DNA of 64,000 bases from G965220205 sp965220205 (lineage in GTDB: Bacteria; Chloroflexota; Dehalococcoidia; Lucifugimonadales; Australimonadaceae). The first letter of the stretch is position 1; each line of letters starts with the position of its first letter. The notes under the pieces are model-generated. The model did not search any database. It saw nothing but the letters and a program-made list of their open reading frames with translations, and was not told the origin of the DNA. The position numbers and the translations under genes are program-made. Location of the stretch: the NCBI GenBank assembly GCA_965220205.1, contig OZ244812.1:434001-498000 (forward strand), in the 5' to 3' direction. Shown in pieces: positions 8,153 to 15,226 of the stretch.

Positions 8153-9622
8153 CTAGAGACCGAGCTCGCTCCAACGCGAGGCCACATGCTCCATGATTGC
8201 CATGGTCGGCTTGGCGATGGGCGGCAGCGGGTGCTTGTAGTGCTTGTAGCCGAACGTTGCGTCGAAGGCCATGCCGTGCGTGGGCGGGACGAACTCGACG
8301 GTGCCCTCGTAGGGCTCGCGCTCGGGGAACTCACGGCCCATCGACATGTGCTCCTCGGGCGTCACCGACGAGACGATGCGCCACATGACGTCGTTCCAGT
8401 CGCGCACGTCGCAGTCCTCGTCCACGACGATGACCCAGCGATAGCGCAGGTGCTCGTAGGCTGCGTCGATGATCTGCTTGGGCTGCTCGGCCCCGGTTAT
8501 CTGGGCCCGGATGATCAGGAAGCCGGAGCGGCCGGCGTCGGGGAAGAAGACCTCTTTGATGTTGGTGAGGCCCGACTTGCGGACGAGGTTGGCCATGATG
8601 CTGTTGGAGCGCATGAGCGGTCGCGGATAGTCCTCGATGCGGCCGCACGTCAGCCCGAACGAGATGGGGTCCTCGCGGTGCGTGATGGCCTTGATCTTCA
8701 CCATGAAGGTCTTGGGGCATTGGTTGTAGAACCCCGTGGACTCGCCGTGAGGGCCGTCGTTGACGCGCTCGTAGGGGACGACTTCGCCCTCGAGCACGAT
8801 CTCGGCGTTGGCCGGCACGAGCAGGTCGTTGGTCTCGCACTTGACGAGCTGGACCGGGCGCCCCGCCCAGGCGCCGGCGGCGTCGTACTCCATCAGGCCG
8901 TTCTCATCGGCGGGGACCGCGGTGCCGGCCGAGAGGGTCAGCAATGGGTCCATGCCCATGACGATGGCGCAGGGGGTCGGCAGGCCCTTGGCCTCGTTTT
9001 CGAGGACGTGGGCCGCGCCGTTGCGGTCGCCAACGCCGCCGTAGCCGGAGCCCAGGGGAGGGTCTGCGCCGACTTCCCAGTTGCCCTGGATTTCGACGGT
9101 CGTAGTGTTCTTGTCGATGATCATGGAGCGGTACTGCCCCATGTTGAGGTTGCCGTTCTTTGGGTCGCGGGTAACGAAGCCGGCGGTGGTGCCGATGTAG
9201 CGGCCGCCGTCCTCCTCGTGCCACTTGGGCGTTGGGAGCGTGTCGAGGTCCACGTCCTCGCCCATGATCTTGACCTCCTTCACGGGGCCCGTGGGGACCT
9301 CGGCGGAGGCGAGACGCTCCTCCATGCCCTCCTGGATGATGTCGCGAAGCTCCTCCCAGTTAGGCGCGCCGTTCAACGCCACGGCGAGTTGGTCCTCGCG
9401 GTACATGATGTTGGCGGCCAGCGGCATCCCGGGGTAGTCCTTGATGTTCTCGAAGATGAGTCCGGGGCCGTCGCGGACCAGGTCCCGGTAGCAGATGGCG
9501 CCCAACTCCGAGTCCAGGTCGACCTCGGCGGTGATGCGCTTGAGCATGCCTCGCTCTTCCAGCAGCTTGATGTAGCCGCGCATGTCGTCGTAGTCGACGC
9601 GATTGCGCTCGCGGGTAGCCAT
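8153..9622 (-). CDS. ubiD: UbiD-family prenyl-FMN-dependent decarboxylase
   Basis: A 489-residue UbiD-family enzyme that would reversibly decarboxylate an aromatic or unsaturated acid using prenylated FMN. Visible family motifs include LPTPKWHEEDGG, NMGQYRSMI, and the active-site stretch ERVNDGPHGESTGFY. The ATG at 9622 follows AGGAGGGGG at good spacing; an earlier in-frame start at 9661 lacks this. UbiX is downstream in the same operon. Because no other quinone-biosynthesis gene is near, the substrate may be an environmental aromatic acid rather than a ubiquinone precursor. Confidence 0.9.
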   Translation of the reverse strand: MATRERNRVDYDDMRGYIKLLEERGMLKRITAEVDLDSELGAICYRDLVRDGPGLIFENIKDYPGMPLAANIMYREDQLAVALNGAPNWEELRDIIQEGMEERLASAEVPTGPVKEVKIMGEDVDLDTLPTPKWHEEDGGRYIGTTAGFVTRDPKNGNLNMGQYRSMIIDKNTTTVEIQGNWEVGADPPLGSGYGGVGDRNGAAHVLENEAKGLPTPCAIVMGMDPLLTLSAGTAVPADENGLMEYDAAGAWAGRPVQLVKCETNDLLVPANAEIVLEGEVVPYERVNDGPHGESTGFYNQCPKTFMVKIKAITHREDPISFGLTCGRIEDYPRPLMRSNSIMANLVRKSGLTNIKEVFFPDAGRSGFLIIRAQITGAEQPKQIIDAAYEHLRYRWVIVVDEDCDVRDWNDVMWRIVSSVTPEEHMSMGREFPEREPYEGTVEFVPPTHGMAFDATFGYKHYKHPLPPIAKPTMAIMEHVASRWSELGL

Positions 9623-9718
9623 GAGCCCCCTCCTATGGTCTGGGTGGGCGGAGTCTAGCATTGGGCCCGCAGCCGGGCCAGTCTTGGGGCGCAGGGGGGA
9701 GTCCGACCAGGTTCGAGG

Positions 9719-9824
9719 CTAGGGAACCTCTGAACAAGGCTTCCCTCCTCCTCAATCCTCCCCCCGTGGGGGAGGAGGCCGGACTGGAGCGAATGAACGA
9801 CGGAGCTATTCAGACGTTCCCTAG
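9719..9824. mobile_element. 106-base MITE-like element with terminal inverted repeats
   Basis: The ends are CTAGGGAACCTCTGAA (9719-9734) and its near-perfect reverse complement TTCAGACGTTCCCTAG (9809-9824), one mismatch in 16. The interior carries the CCTCAATCCTCCCCC hairpin repeat. AGG flanks both sides and could be a 3-base target duplication. The right end supplies the TAG stop codon of the PAC2 gene. A related end sits at 25244-25259, where it supplies the stop of pdxA. Confidence 0.6.
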
Positions 9825-10738
9825 AGGTCCCGGTTGGGGTTGCCGAGCTCGCCGAGGAATTCCTGGATGGACGGAGGGAGGGGCGGCAGCGACTTTTCGT
9901 CCGGCTCGTTCTCGCTGGGCCTGTTGGGCTGCGGGCGGCTGCCCTGCCTGCGGGCGTCGTAGTCGGTCTCGAGCCGCTCGACGAGGGCTTTGACCTGTGG
10001 ATTGCGCTGCATCTCGGCGGTGACGCGGTCGTACTGCTGAGTGTCGCGGTTGCTAGCGGCGTACTCCTCGGGGAAGCTGTATACGGCGCTGAGGACCTTA
10101 ATCATCTTCGTCCTGCCGGCGAAGTCGGCCTCGAGCTCGACGTAGTGCGGTAGGCGCGCCATGAGCATCATGTTGTCCATGCCGGCGGCGGCGAGCTTTT
10201 CGCCGACCATGTTCATGATCGAGGTGGGTCCCTGGTAGGGGCGGCGCCGGTTGCCCTGGATGCCCTCGACGCCGGTCAGCGGCTCGCCGTTGAGAGTGCC
10301 CATGACGAGCAGCGGCCTGGTGTGGGGGACGGCGTCGTACATGGCGCCGATCCGGCAGAAGCGCTTGACCTCGAGGTAGCTGAGCACCTCGACGATGGCG
10401 TCGATGTACTCCTCGGAGAGGGTGTGGGGCTCGAGCATGTGCATGAAGATGAAGTCGTGCTCGTGCTTGCCGATGGCGTAGCGCATGTCGGCGTTGGGCA
10501 CCTTCATCTTGCGGACGCCGTTGTCGTAGTAGACGACGGGGCGGTATCGGGTGAAGTCGAAGAAGGAGCCGGGCTTCTCGAGCTTGCCGAGGTCGGTGGC
10601 CTCCATGTAGCGCTCGAGGCGTTCGATGGTGAGGGAGCCGACGCTGCCGGCGTCGATCCATGGGGTGAGCGACGCGATGACGTGGGGGCTCCTCAGTGTG
10701 GGAAGCGGCTCGTTGAGTTCGAACTTGCCAATTCTCAT
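9821..10738 (-). CDS. PAC2-family protein
   Basis: A 305-residue member of the PAC2 family (related to proteasome-assembly chaperone 2 and to a group of actinobacterial and archaeal proteins of unclear function). Typical segments are SPHVIASLTPWIDAG near the N-terminus, the FFDFTRYRP stretch, and GNRRRPYQGPTS. The C-terminal 45 residues are Pro/Arg-rich and disordered. The ATG at 10738 (MRIGKFEL) is preferred over 10798 because the domain starts there. The stop codon lies inside the end of a MITE-like repeat. It probably forms a unit with no close neighbour; function unknown. Confidence 0.75.
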   Translation of the reverse strand: MRIGKFELNEPLPTLRSPHVIASLTPWIDAGSVGSLTIERLERYMEATDLGKLEKPGSFFDFTRYRPVVYYDNGVRKMKVPNADMRYAIGKHEHDFIFMHMLEPHTLSEEYIDAIVEVLSYLEVKRFCRIGAMYDAVPHTRPLLVMGTLNGEPLTGVEGIQGNRRRPYQGPTSIMNMVGEKLAAAGMDNMMLMARLPHYVELEADFAGRTKMIKVLSAVYSFPEEYAASNRDTQQYDRVTAEMQRNPQVKALVERLETDYDARRQGSRPQPNRPSENEPDEKSLPPLPPSIQEFLGELGNPNRDL

Positions 10739-10811
10739 ATGCCCATGTTGGCCGCGCTCGCCGATTATTGCAACCCCTCGACCGGTCGGATTGGGCAATC
10801 GCTCTCAACAG

Positions 10812-10855
10812 GCCCCCTCCTCAGTCCTCCCCCGCAGGGAGACGGGGGAGGAGGT
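10812..10855. repeat. Dispersed CCTCCCCC hairpin repeat, copy 3
   Basis: CCTCCTCAGTCCTCCCCC followed by GGGGGAGGAGG forms an inverted repeat; same family as 7291 and 9744. Confidence 0.55.
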
Positions 10856-10908
10856 CAAGCCCCGGCGGGAGAGGCGTAGAGGCGTAGTCGGCGGTCCGGT
10901 CGCGAGGG

Positions 10909-10950
10909 GCGTGGATTCCCGTCCCGTGTCAAGCACGAGAATGACGGGGG
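10909..10950. repeat. Dispersed GTGTCAAGCACGAGAATGACGGG repeat
   Basis: GTGTCAAGCACGAGAATGAC preceded by GGATTCCC recurs at 15183-15219 and, inverted and diverged, at 24699-24738 and 25162-25199. A related stretch (CGTCATTCCCGCGAAAGCGG) is cut by the IS30 element at 14112. It resembles the GTCATTCCCGC-type intergenic palindromes of many bacteria. Confidence 0.55.
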
Positions 10951-10992
10951 GCTGCGCTACTATGCCACGTCCACGGACTTATTCAGACTCCG

Positions 10993-11940
10993 CTACTTCG
11001 GGTTGGAGCGCAGCCAGTCGATGTAGTCGGCGACGGCGCGCTGGATGTCGAACTGAGGCTGGAAGCCGAAGTCCTCGCCGGCGCGGGAGATGTCGAGGTA
11101 GGCGTCGGGCTTGCCGGCGGGCCCGGCCCCCGGCTGGAGGGTTATGTCGGCGTCGGGCACGACGTTGCGCACGCAGTCGGCGACCTCGCCGTTGGTGACG
11201 CAGGAAGCCTCGCCTCCGCTGATGTTGTAGATCTTGTGCGGCAGGGATTCCGCGCTCTGGAGCAACTGGACTCCGGCGGCGCAGTCCTTGACGTAGCAGT
11301 ACCCGCGGGCGTCGTCGGCGAACGGCACTTGCGCTCCGAAGTCGGCGGGGACGCCCCGCACGGCGGCGTGGCACATGCGCGCGATGGGGTGGTTGACGGT
11401 CTGGTAGAGGGGCCCGTAGATGCCGCCGAGACGCGAGATGACGACCTCGACGCCGCCGCGCGCGGCGAAGTGGAGGGAGAGTATCTCCATGGCCTTCTTG
11501 TGGGCTTCGATGACCATGGCCGACTCGGCGGGCAGGGGGGTGTCTTCGTGGAACGGACCACTGGGGACGCCGCGGTAGACGGTCTGGGAGCTGGCGACCT
11601 GCACGCGCGCGACGCCGTTGGCGGCCGCGGCGTCGAGGATGTTGATGAGGCCCTCGAAGTTGAGGCGGTACTCCTCGGTCGGCGTCAGGGAGTTGGGCCT
11701 CGGCGCGGCGAGGTGAACGATCCCCTCGGGCTTCGTGCGGCCGACGACCTCGGACACCTGCGCGGCGTCGGTGATGTCCATGATCTCGATGCTGAGCCGC
11801 TTGCCGATCTCCGGCTTGAGGAAATCGGGCTCGCGGCGGGTCGTGTGCTGGGTCGCGATGACGTCGTCGCCGTTGTCGAGGAAGCGGCGGACGGTGTGCA
11901 GTCCGGTGAATCCCATGCCGCCTATGATCATTACGCTCAT
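10993..11940 (-). CDS. NAD-dependent epimerase/dehydratase-family protein (extended SDR)
   Basis: A 315-residue extended short-chain dehydrogenase. The Rossmann loop is IIGGMGFTGLHTV, followed by the VHLAAPR and NFEGLINILDAA stretches and the SSQTVYRG active-site serine region. The usual catalytic YxxxK is not seen: the equivalent stretch reads VIEAHKKAMEI, with no Tyr four residues before either Lys. It may therefore be a binding protein or catalyse without that Tyr. SGGEASCVTNGEVAD near residue 240 fits the substrate half. Neighbours are PAC2 and a repeat-filled gap; substrate unknown. Confidence 0.8.
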   Translation of the reverse strand: MSVMIIGGMGFTGLHTVRRFLDNGDDVIATQHTTRREPDFLKPEIGKRLSIEIMDITDAAQVSEVVGRTKPEGIVHLAAPRPNSLTPTEEYRLNFEGLINILDAAAANGVARVQVASSQTVYRGVPSGPFHEDTPLPAESAMVIEAHKKAMEILSLHFAARGGVEVVISRLGGIYGPLYQTVNHPIARMCHAAVRGVPADFGAQVPFADDARGYCYVKDCAAGVQLLQSAESLPHKIYNISGGEASCVTNGEVADCVRNVVPDADITLQPGAGPAGKPDAYLDISRAGEDFGFQPQFDIQRAVADYIDWLRSNPK

Positions 11941-12074
11941 TGGGTCCTCCTACGCGACGGCGTCGATGGCTGCGCCGACGATGCCCAAGAATAGCAGAGG
12001 CGCCGGATGCGTGAGGCGTCGGCGCTTCGCCAGCCTAGGGCGCGCTGCCGGACATATGATTGCCCCGGACGCGG

Positions 12075-12213
12075 AAATGAACGGAAATGGGCCAAAATGG
12101 CCGGGAATCGGCCCAAAACGTGAGGTTTTTCACTCGTAAATCACGGAATTTACGAGTGGAGGGGTCGAAATAGTGCGACATTCTGCGACATTTCGCGACA
12201 TTTACTCGTAAAA
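12075..12213. repeat. Composite inverted repeat: 10-base iterons around a CACTCGTAAAT hairpin
   Basis: Four 10-base units of the form AAATGNNCCN (from 12075) are followed by the hairpin CACTCGTAAAT (12131-12141) / ATTTACGAGTG (12148-12158), then three GCGACATT units at exactly 10-base spacing (12175, 12185, 12195), and a half-arm TACTCGTAAAA. Left units and right units are roughly reverse complements. A second copy is at 24997-25095. Confidence 0.7.
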
Positions 12214-12333
12214 CGGGGTGCGCCGCGCGGCGCCAGGGCCGGGTGGTTTCGGAGGGTCGTTCAACAGGCATGGTAGAGGGTAGAGGGCGTTGAGGGTAGA
12301 AGCGAATGTCGCGGCGGGGGCGAGGGGCGCGGG

Positions 12334-12370
12334 TCCCCCCTCCTCAATCCTCCCCCTCTGGGGAGGAGGC
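12334..12370. repeat. Dispersed CCTCCCCC hairpin repeat, copy 4
   Basis: CCTCCTCAATCCTCCCCC faces GGGGAGGAGG; same family as the copies at 7291, 9744 and 10812. Confidence 0.55.
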
Positions 12371-12536
12371 CAAACGGCGGTGGGGAAAGGGCGGATGTCG
12401 TGATTAGAGCGCCCCGACGTACCGGGGGTCAGCCCGCCTCGCTGGTCGCCGACTGGCCAGGGGACGCGGTTGACTAGGCACGGCACATCATCTGGGGCGG
12501 TCAGGGGAAGCGATTGCGGCACAAGGACTTGATTGC

Positions 12537-12698
12537 CTAGCTTGGCACACGCGAAAGCGCGAACTGAATGCCGGCAGCAGCGATAGCGCCTGCAAGGACA
12601 ACGGTTAGTGGCAACAGAAACTTGAGCTGTCCCTCTAGCCGTGCGATGCGTTCAGCCAATGCACTGTGCTGACGCTCATGCTCGGCGGTCTCTACCAC
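12537..12698 (-). CDS. Small coiled-coil plus membrane-helix protein (53 aa)
   Basis: This short frame starts with GTG at 12698, overlapping the stop of the preceding two-helix membrane gene (GTGGTAG), and ends at TAG 12537. The protein has a charged helix (RQHSALAERIARLEGQ) that could form a coiled coil, then one hydrophobic helix (LLPLTVVLAGAIAAAG). That plan resembles phage XhlA-like and other small membrane partners, but I see no specific match. Codon pattern and tight overlap with its neighbour support it being real. Confidence 0.5.
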   Translation of the reverse strand: MVETAEHERQHSALAERIARLEGQLKFLLPLTVVLAGAIAAAGIQFALSRVPS

Positions 12699-12889
12699 CG
12701 GCTGACGGCCCACCACCGGAACAACAGCACCAAGCTCACCACGAGAGTTATCAGAGCCAAGCCGATGATTGTCCAGAGGACAATCATCTCCCAGTAGGTA
12801 ACGATGACAGAAAAGAAGATGACCGCTGCGACGAAGACAATAGCTGCGGTTATCGCCGGATCTTGTTCACGCCTACGTTGCCTGCGCAT
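12692..12889 (-). CDS. Small two-helix membrane protein (65 aa)
   Basis: A basic N-terminus (MRRQRRREQD) is followed by two membrane helices (AAIVFVAAVIFFSVIV and VLWTIIGLALITLVVSLVLL) and a short Trp-rich end. It overlaps a second small membrane gene by a few bases, suggesting a two-gene unit. Function not recognised. Earlier in-frame starts exist, but the basic, helix-adjacent ATG is the most plausible. Confidence 0.5.
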   Translation of the reverse strand: MRRQRRREQDPAITAAIVFVAAVIFFSVIVTYWEMIVLWTIIGLALITLVVSLVLLFRWWAVSRW

Positions 12890-13018
12890 GGTCAACTTCC
12901 TTAGTCTCAGCATACTCCTGCGTGAGGCGTCCTCTCGATTCTTGCGGTAGAGCCTCAGTGGGATGGTCGCACCCCATTCTATCAAGCGGCAGGTGGGCCC
13001 ATTGGCTCAATCGCTCCT

Positions 13019-13094
13019 TGGCCCGCCCGGCGGGATTCGAACCCACGACCCTCGGTTCCGAAGACCGATGCTCTATCCACTGAGCTACGGGCGG
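13019..13094 (-). tRNA. tRNA-Arg (anticodon TCG)
   Basis: Reading the reverse strand, the acceptor CCGCCCG pairs with CGGGCGG, the D arm is GCTCAGTGGATAGAGC, the anticodon loop is CTTCGGA (TCG), and the T arm is GTGGG-TTCGAAT-CCCGC. The discriminator is G and CCA is encoded. Confidence 0.95.
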
Positions 13095-13184
13095 GCGGCG
13101 GCGGGAAGGCCGGGCCACGGCGGGCGGCCACACTCGTATGGTACGGCAACGGCGCGGGGCGGGACAGCGCCGGGCCAGCCTGCG

Positions 13185-13466
13185 CTAGGTGAACAGGCGC
13201 ACGAAGTCCAGGACGGTGCGCCCGGCGTCGGTGGCCAGCTGACCTCTGCCGACGCAGTTGGGGCAGTTGATGTGCTCAGGCTCGGGCGGCGGCTCGGGCA
13301 TCTGCGGCTCTTCGGTGTCGATCATGGGAGGCAGGGGCAGCTCGCGCGCCGGGTCGATGGCGGCGGCGTTGTAGCGCTTCCAGACGGGGTTGTAGATCTT
13401 CCCCGATCCGTTGCACGCGGCGCACTCGTACATGAGGTCGGCGGCGGTCAGACCATCGAGTACCAT
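13185..13466 (-). CDS. Small protein with DnaJ-type zinc-binding repeats
   Basis: A 93-residue protein with two CxxCxGxG-like half motifs, CAACNGSG near residue 15 and CPNCVGRG near residue 68, separated by a Pro/Glu-rich stretch. The pairs probably bind one zinc as in the DnaJ/RSSA cysteine-rich fold. No J-domain is present. The two tRNA genes flank its locus. Function unknown. Confidence 0.6.
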   Translation of the reverse strand: MVLDGLTAADLMYECAACNGSGKIYNPVWKRYNAAAIDPARELPLPPMIDTEEPQMPEPPPEPEHINCPNCVGRGQLATDAGRTVLDFVRLFT

Positions 13467-13706
13467 TCCGTGCCTCCTGGCTGCGGGAGCGACGCCGCGC
13501 CCATGCGGCGAGGCGTATGGTGTGCTCTCCGGCGCGTCAGCGTCAAGCGGCGGGCCGCTCCTCGCATCATGGCGGCATTGAGAAGCGGGGCGCTTGTTTG
13601 CGATAATCGGGCCTCGCCGCCGGGCGCGAGGCGGTCAGCGCCGGGGGCGAGCCGGAGCGTGGCCGACCGGCCCGCGCCGCTCCCCATGACTTTAAGGAGG
13701 CGCCAT

Positions 13707-13889
13707 ATGTTGGTGTGGATCACTGCGGAGGACGGGACGTACATCGACGAGGTGGAACTCGACACGCTGCCGGCGGTGGGCGAGCAGGTGCAGGCGGAGC
13801 GGAGCTGGGAGGTCGTCGAGGTGCCGCCGCCGTCCGACATCGCGGGACGGCCTGGCGCGCAGGTCCTCGTCGTGAAGACGGACCGGTAA
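13707..13889 (+). CDS. Small conserved-looking protein (60 aa), function unknown
   Basis: A 60-residue acidic protein (MLVWITAEDGTYIDEVEL ...) that starts at ATG 13707, six bases after a perfect AAGGAGG. The strong ribosome site is the main support. It has no signal, membrane helix or motif I recognise; the pattern suggests a small beta-rich domain. It stands between the zinc-motif gene (divergent) and tRNA-His. Confidence 0.6.
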   Translation: MLVWITAEDGTYIDEVELDTLPAVGEQVQAERSWEVVEVPPPSDIAGRPGAQVLVVKTDR

Positions 13890-13919
13890 GGCCCGAGCCG
13901 AGCCGGGGGTCCGCCTCAG

Positions 13920-13996
13920 TGGGGTGAGCGGAGGGAATCGAACCCTCGATCTCCTGGGCCACAACCAGGCGTCTTAACCCCTCGACTACGCCCACC
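13920..13996 (-). tRNA. tRNA-His (anticodon GTG)
   Basis: Reverse strand: acceptor GTGGGCG pairs with CGCTCAC, anticodon loop TTGTGGC (GTG), T arm GAGGG-TTCGATT-CCCTC. The extra G at -1 faces C73, as tRNA-His requires, and CCA is encoded. Confidence 0.95.
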
Positions 13997-14040
13997 ACGG
14001 AGAGTTGATTGTACGGGCCGGGCGGGCGAGGGGTCAAACG

Positions 14041-14080
14041 CCTCCTCCTCAATCCTCCCCCGCGGACGAGACCTTCGCGC
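14041..14080. repeat. Dispersed CCTCCCCC repeat, copy 5
   Basis: CTCCTCAATCCTCCCCC begins this copy, but the inverted partner is diverged (GCGGACGAGACC). It lies next to the IS30 insertion. Confidence 0.45.
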
Positions 14081-14113
14081 AACCCCTCACTGTCACTCCC
14101 GCCTATCTCACCG

Positions 14114-15118
14114 TCATTCCCGCGAAAGCGGGAAGGTGGATTCACATTTGAAGTGCAACACCTGGGCCATGAAGACCTCGGCCGGCGTCCGGTAGCCGAG
14201 GCACTTGCGCGGCGTGTTGTTGTACGTCTGCATTATCAGCGTAAACCGCTCCTCCGACACATCCGCCAGGACCGTCTTACGGGGCAGGAATCGGCGAAGC
14301 CGCCCGATCGCGTTCTCCACCCCGCCCTTCTGCCACGGCGAGTAGGTGTCGCAGAAGAAGGTCTCGATGCCCAGACCGTGGAGCTCGTGATGACGGGCGA
14401 ACTCCGTCCCGTTGTCGAAGGTCACCGTCTGCCGAAACACCGGCGGCAACGGTCCCAACACCCCGGCGATGGTCTCGGCAATCGGCCCCGCAGCCTTCGA
14501 AGGCGCCCGCGCCGCGATCACCAGGCGCGAGTGGCGCTCGTGCAGGGCCAGCACCACCTCCCCTGACCTCCCAAAGAGCATCGTGTCCGCTTCCCAGTGC
14601 CCGCAGGTCTGACGGTCCGCGGCCGCGAGGGGACGCTCAGCGATGGGTCTTCGGAGGGAGATGAAGGAGGCCGAGCTTCCCCCCTTGCGGCCCCGCCTCC
14701 CCCGCTTCCACTTCCCCTGCGGCAGGTAGCGTCGCCAGCCATAGTCCTTCCCCCGCGTGGACTGCCCGTAGACGAACCGGTAGACACTCTCATAGGAGAT
14801 GACCTTCCGGCCTTCCGCCCGGGCCAACTGGCCGGCGACCTGCTCGGGCGAACATCCCCGGCGGAGGCGTCCGAGGACGTCGGCGCGCAGCTCCTCGTCC
14901 CGTTCGAGCCGGGGCCCGCACCAACGACGCCCCCAAGCCCGGTCATGGGCGACCGACGGCCGGTAGCCGCCCGTTGGCGAGGCGTTCCGCCTCAGCTCCC
15001 GCGTGACCGTCGATGCCGCGCGATCCAGACGTCGAGCAACTTCCCGGACCGAGGCGTCCTCGGCACGTAGGCGGGCAATCTCACACCGTTCCTCAATGGA
15101 GAGCTGTCGGTATCCCAT
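14114..15118 (-). CDS. IS30-family transposase
   Basis: A 334-residue DDE transposase that moves the enclosing IS30-type element. The N-terminal HTH (LSIEERCEIARL and VREVARRLDRAASTVTREL) binds the ends. The catalytic triad is seen as HWEADTMLF, VTFDNGTEF and QKGGVENAIGRLRRFLP. The frame looks intact. The last residues read through the left inverted end and 27 bases into host DNA before the stop at 14114, so the C-terminus depends on the insertion site. Confidence 0.93.
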   Translation of the reverse strand: MGYRQLSIEERCEIARLRAEDASVREVARRLDRAASTVTRELRRNASPTGGYRPSVAHDRAWGRRWCGPRLERDEELRADVLGRLRRGCSPEQVAGQLARAEGRKVISYESVYRFVYGQSTRGKDYGWRRYLPQGKWKRGRRGRKGGSSASFISLRRPIAERPLAAADRQTCGHWEADTMLFGRSGEVVLALHERHSRLVIAARAPSKAAGPIAETIAGVLGPLPPVFRQTVTFDNGTEFARHHELHGLGIETFFCDTYSPWQKGGVENAIGRLRRFLPRKTVLADVSEERFTLIMQTYNNTPRKCLGYRTPAEVFMAQVLHFKCESTFPLSRE

Positions 15119-15156
15119 GGCAACACCCTAATCTGGTGTTGCACTTCGTTTGTGAA
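14141..15156 (-). mobile_element. IS30-family insertion sequence
   Basis: About 1016 bases bounded by inverted ends TTCACATTTGAAGTGCAACA (from 14141) and the reverse complement of TTCACAAACGAAGTGCAACA (to 15156). It contains one transposase gene. It has landed in a GTCATTCCCGC-type repeat. I see no clear target duplication. Confidence 0.85.
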
Positions 15157-15226
15157 CTCAGGGAATCCCGGGCGGGGTGGAGTGGGTCCCCGTGTCAAGC
15201 ACGAGGACGACGAAGGGGATGAAGTC

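Larger units (their letters stand above)
11941..12536. other. Non-coding gap with repeats
   Basis: No gene is supported in these 596 bases. They hold the iteron/hairpin repeat at 12075-12213 and the CCTCCCCC repeat at 12334-12370. The rest shows nothing I recognise. Confidence 0.6.

Noticed and set aside
8186..9658. A 490-codon frame on the + strand across ubiD
   Set aside because: It is the mirror of a highly conserved GC-rich gene; the translation is low in structure and has no family match.
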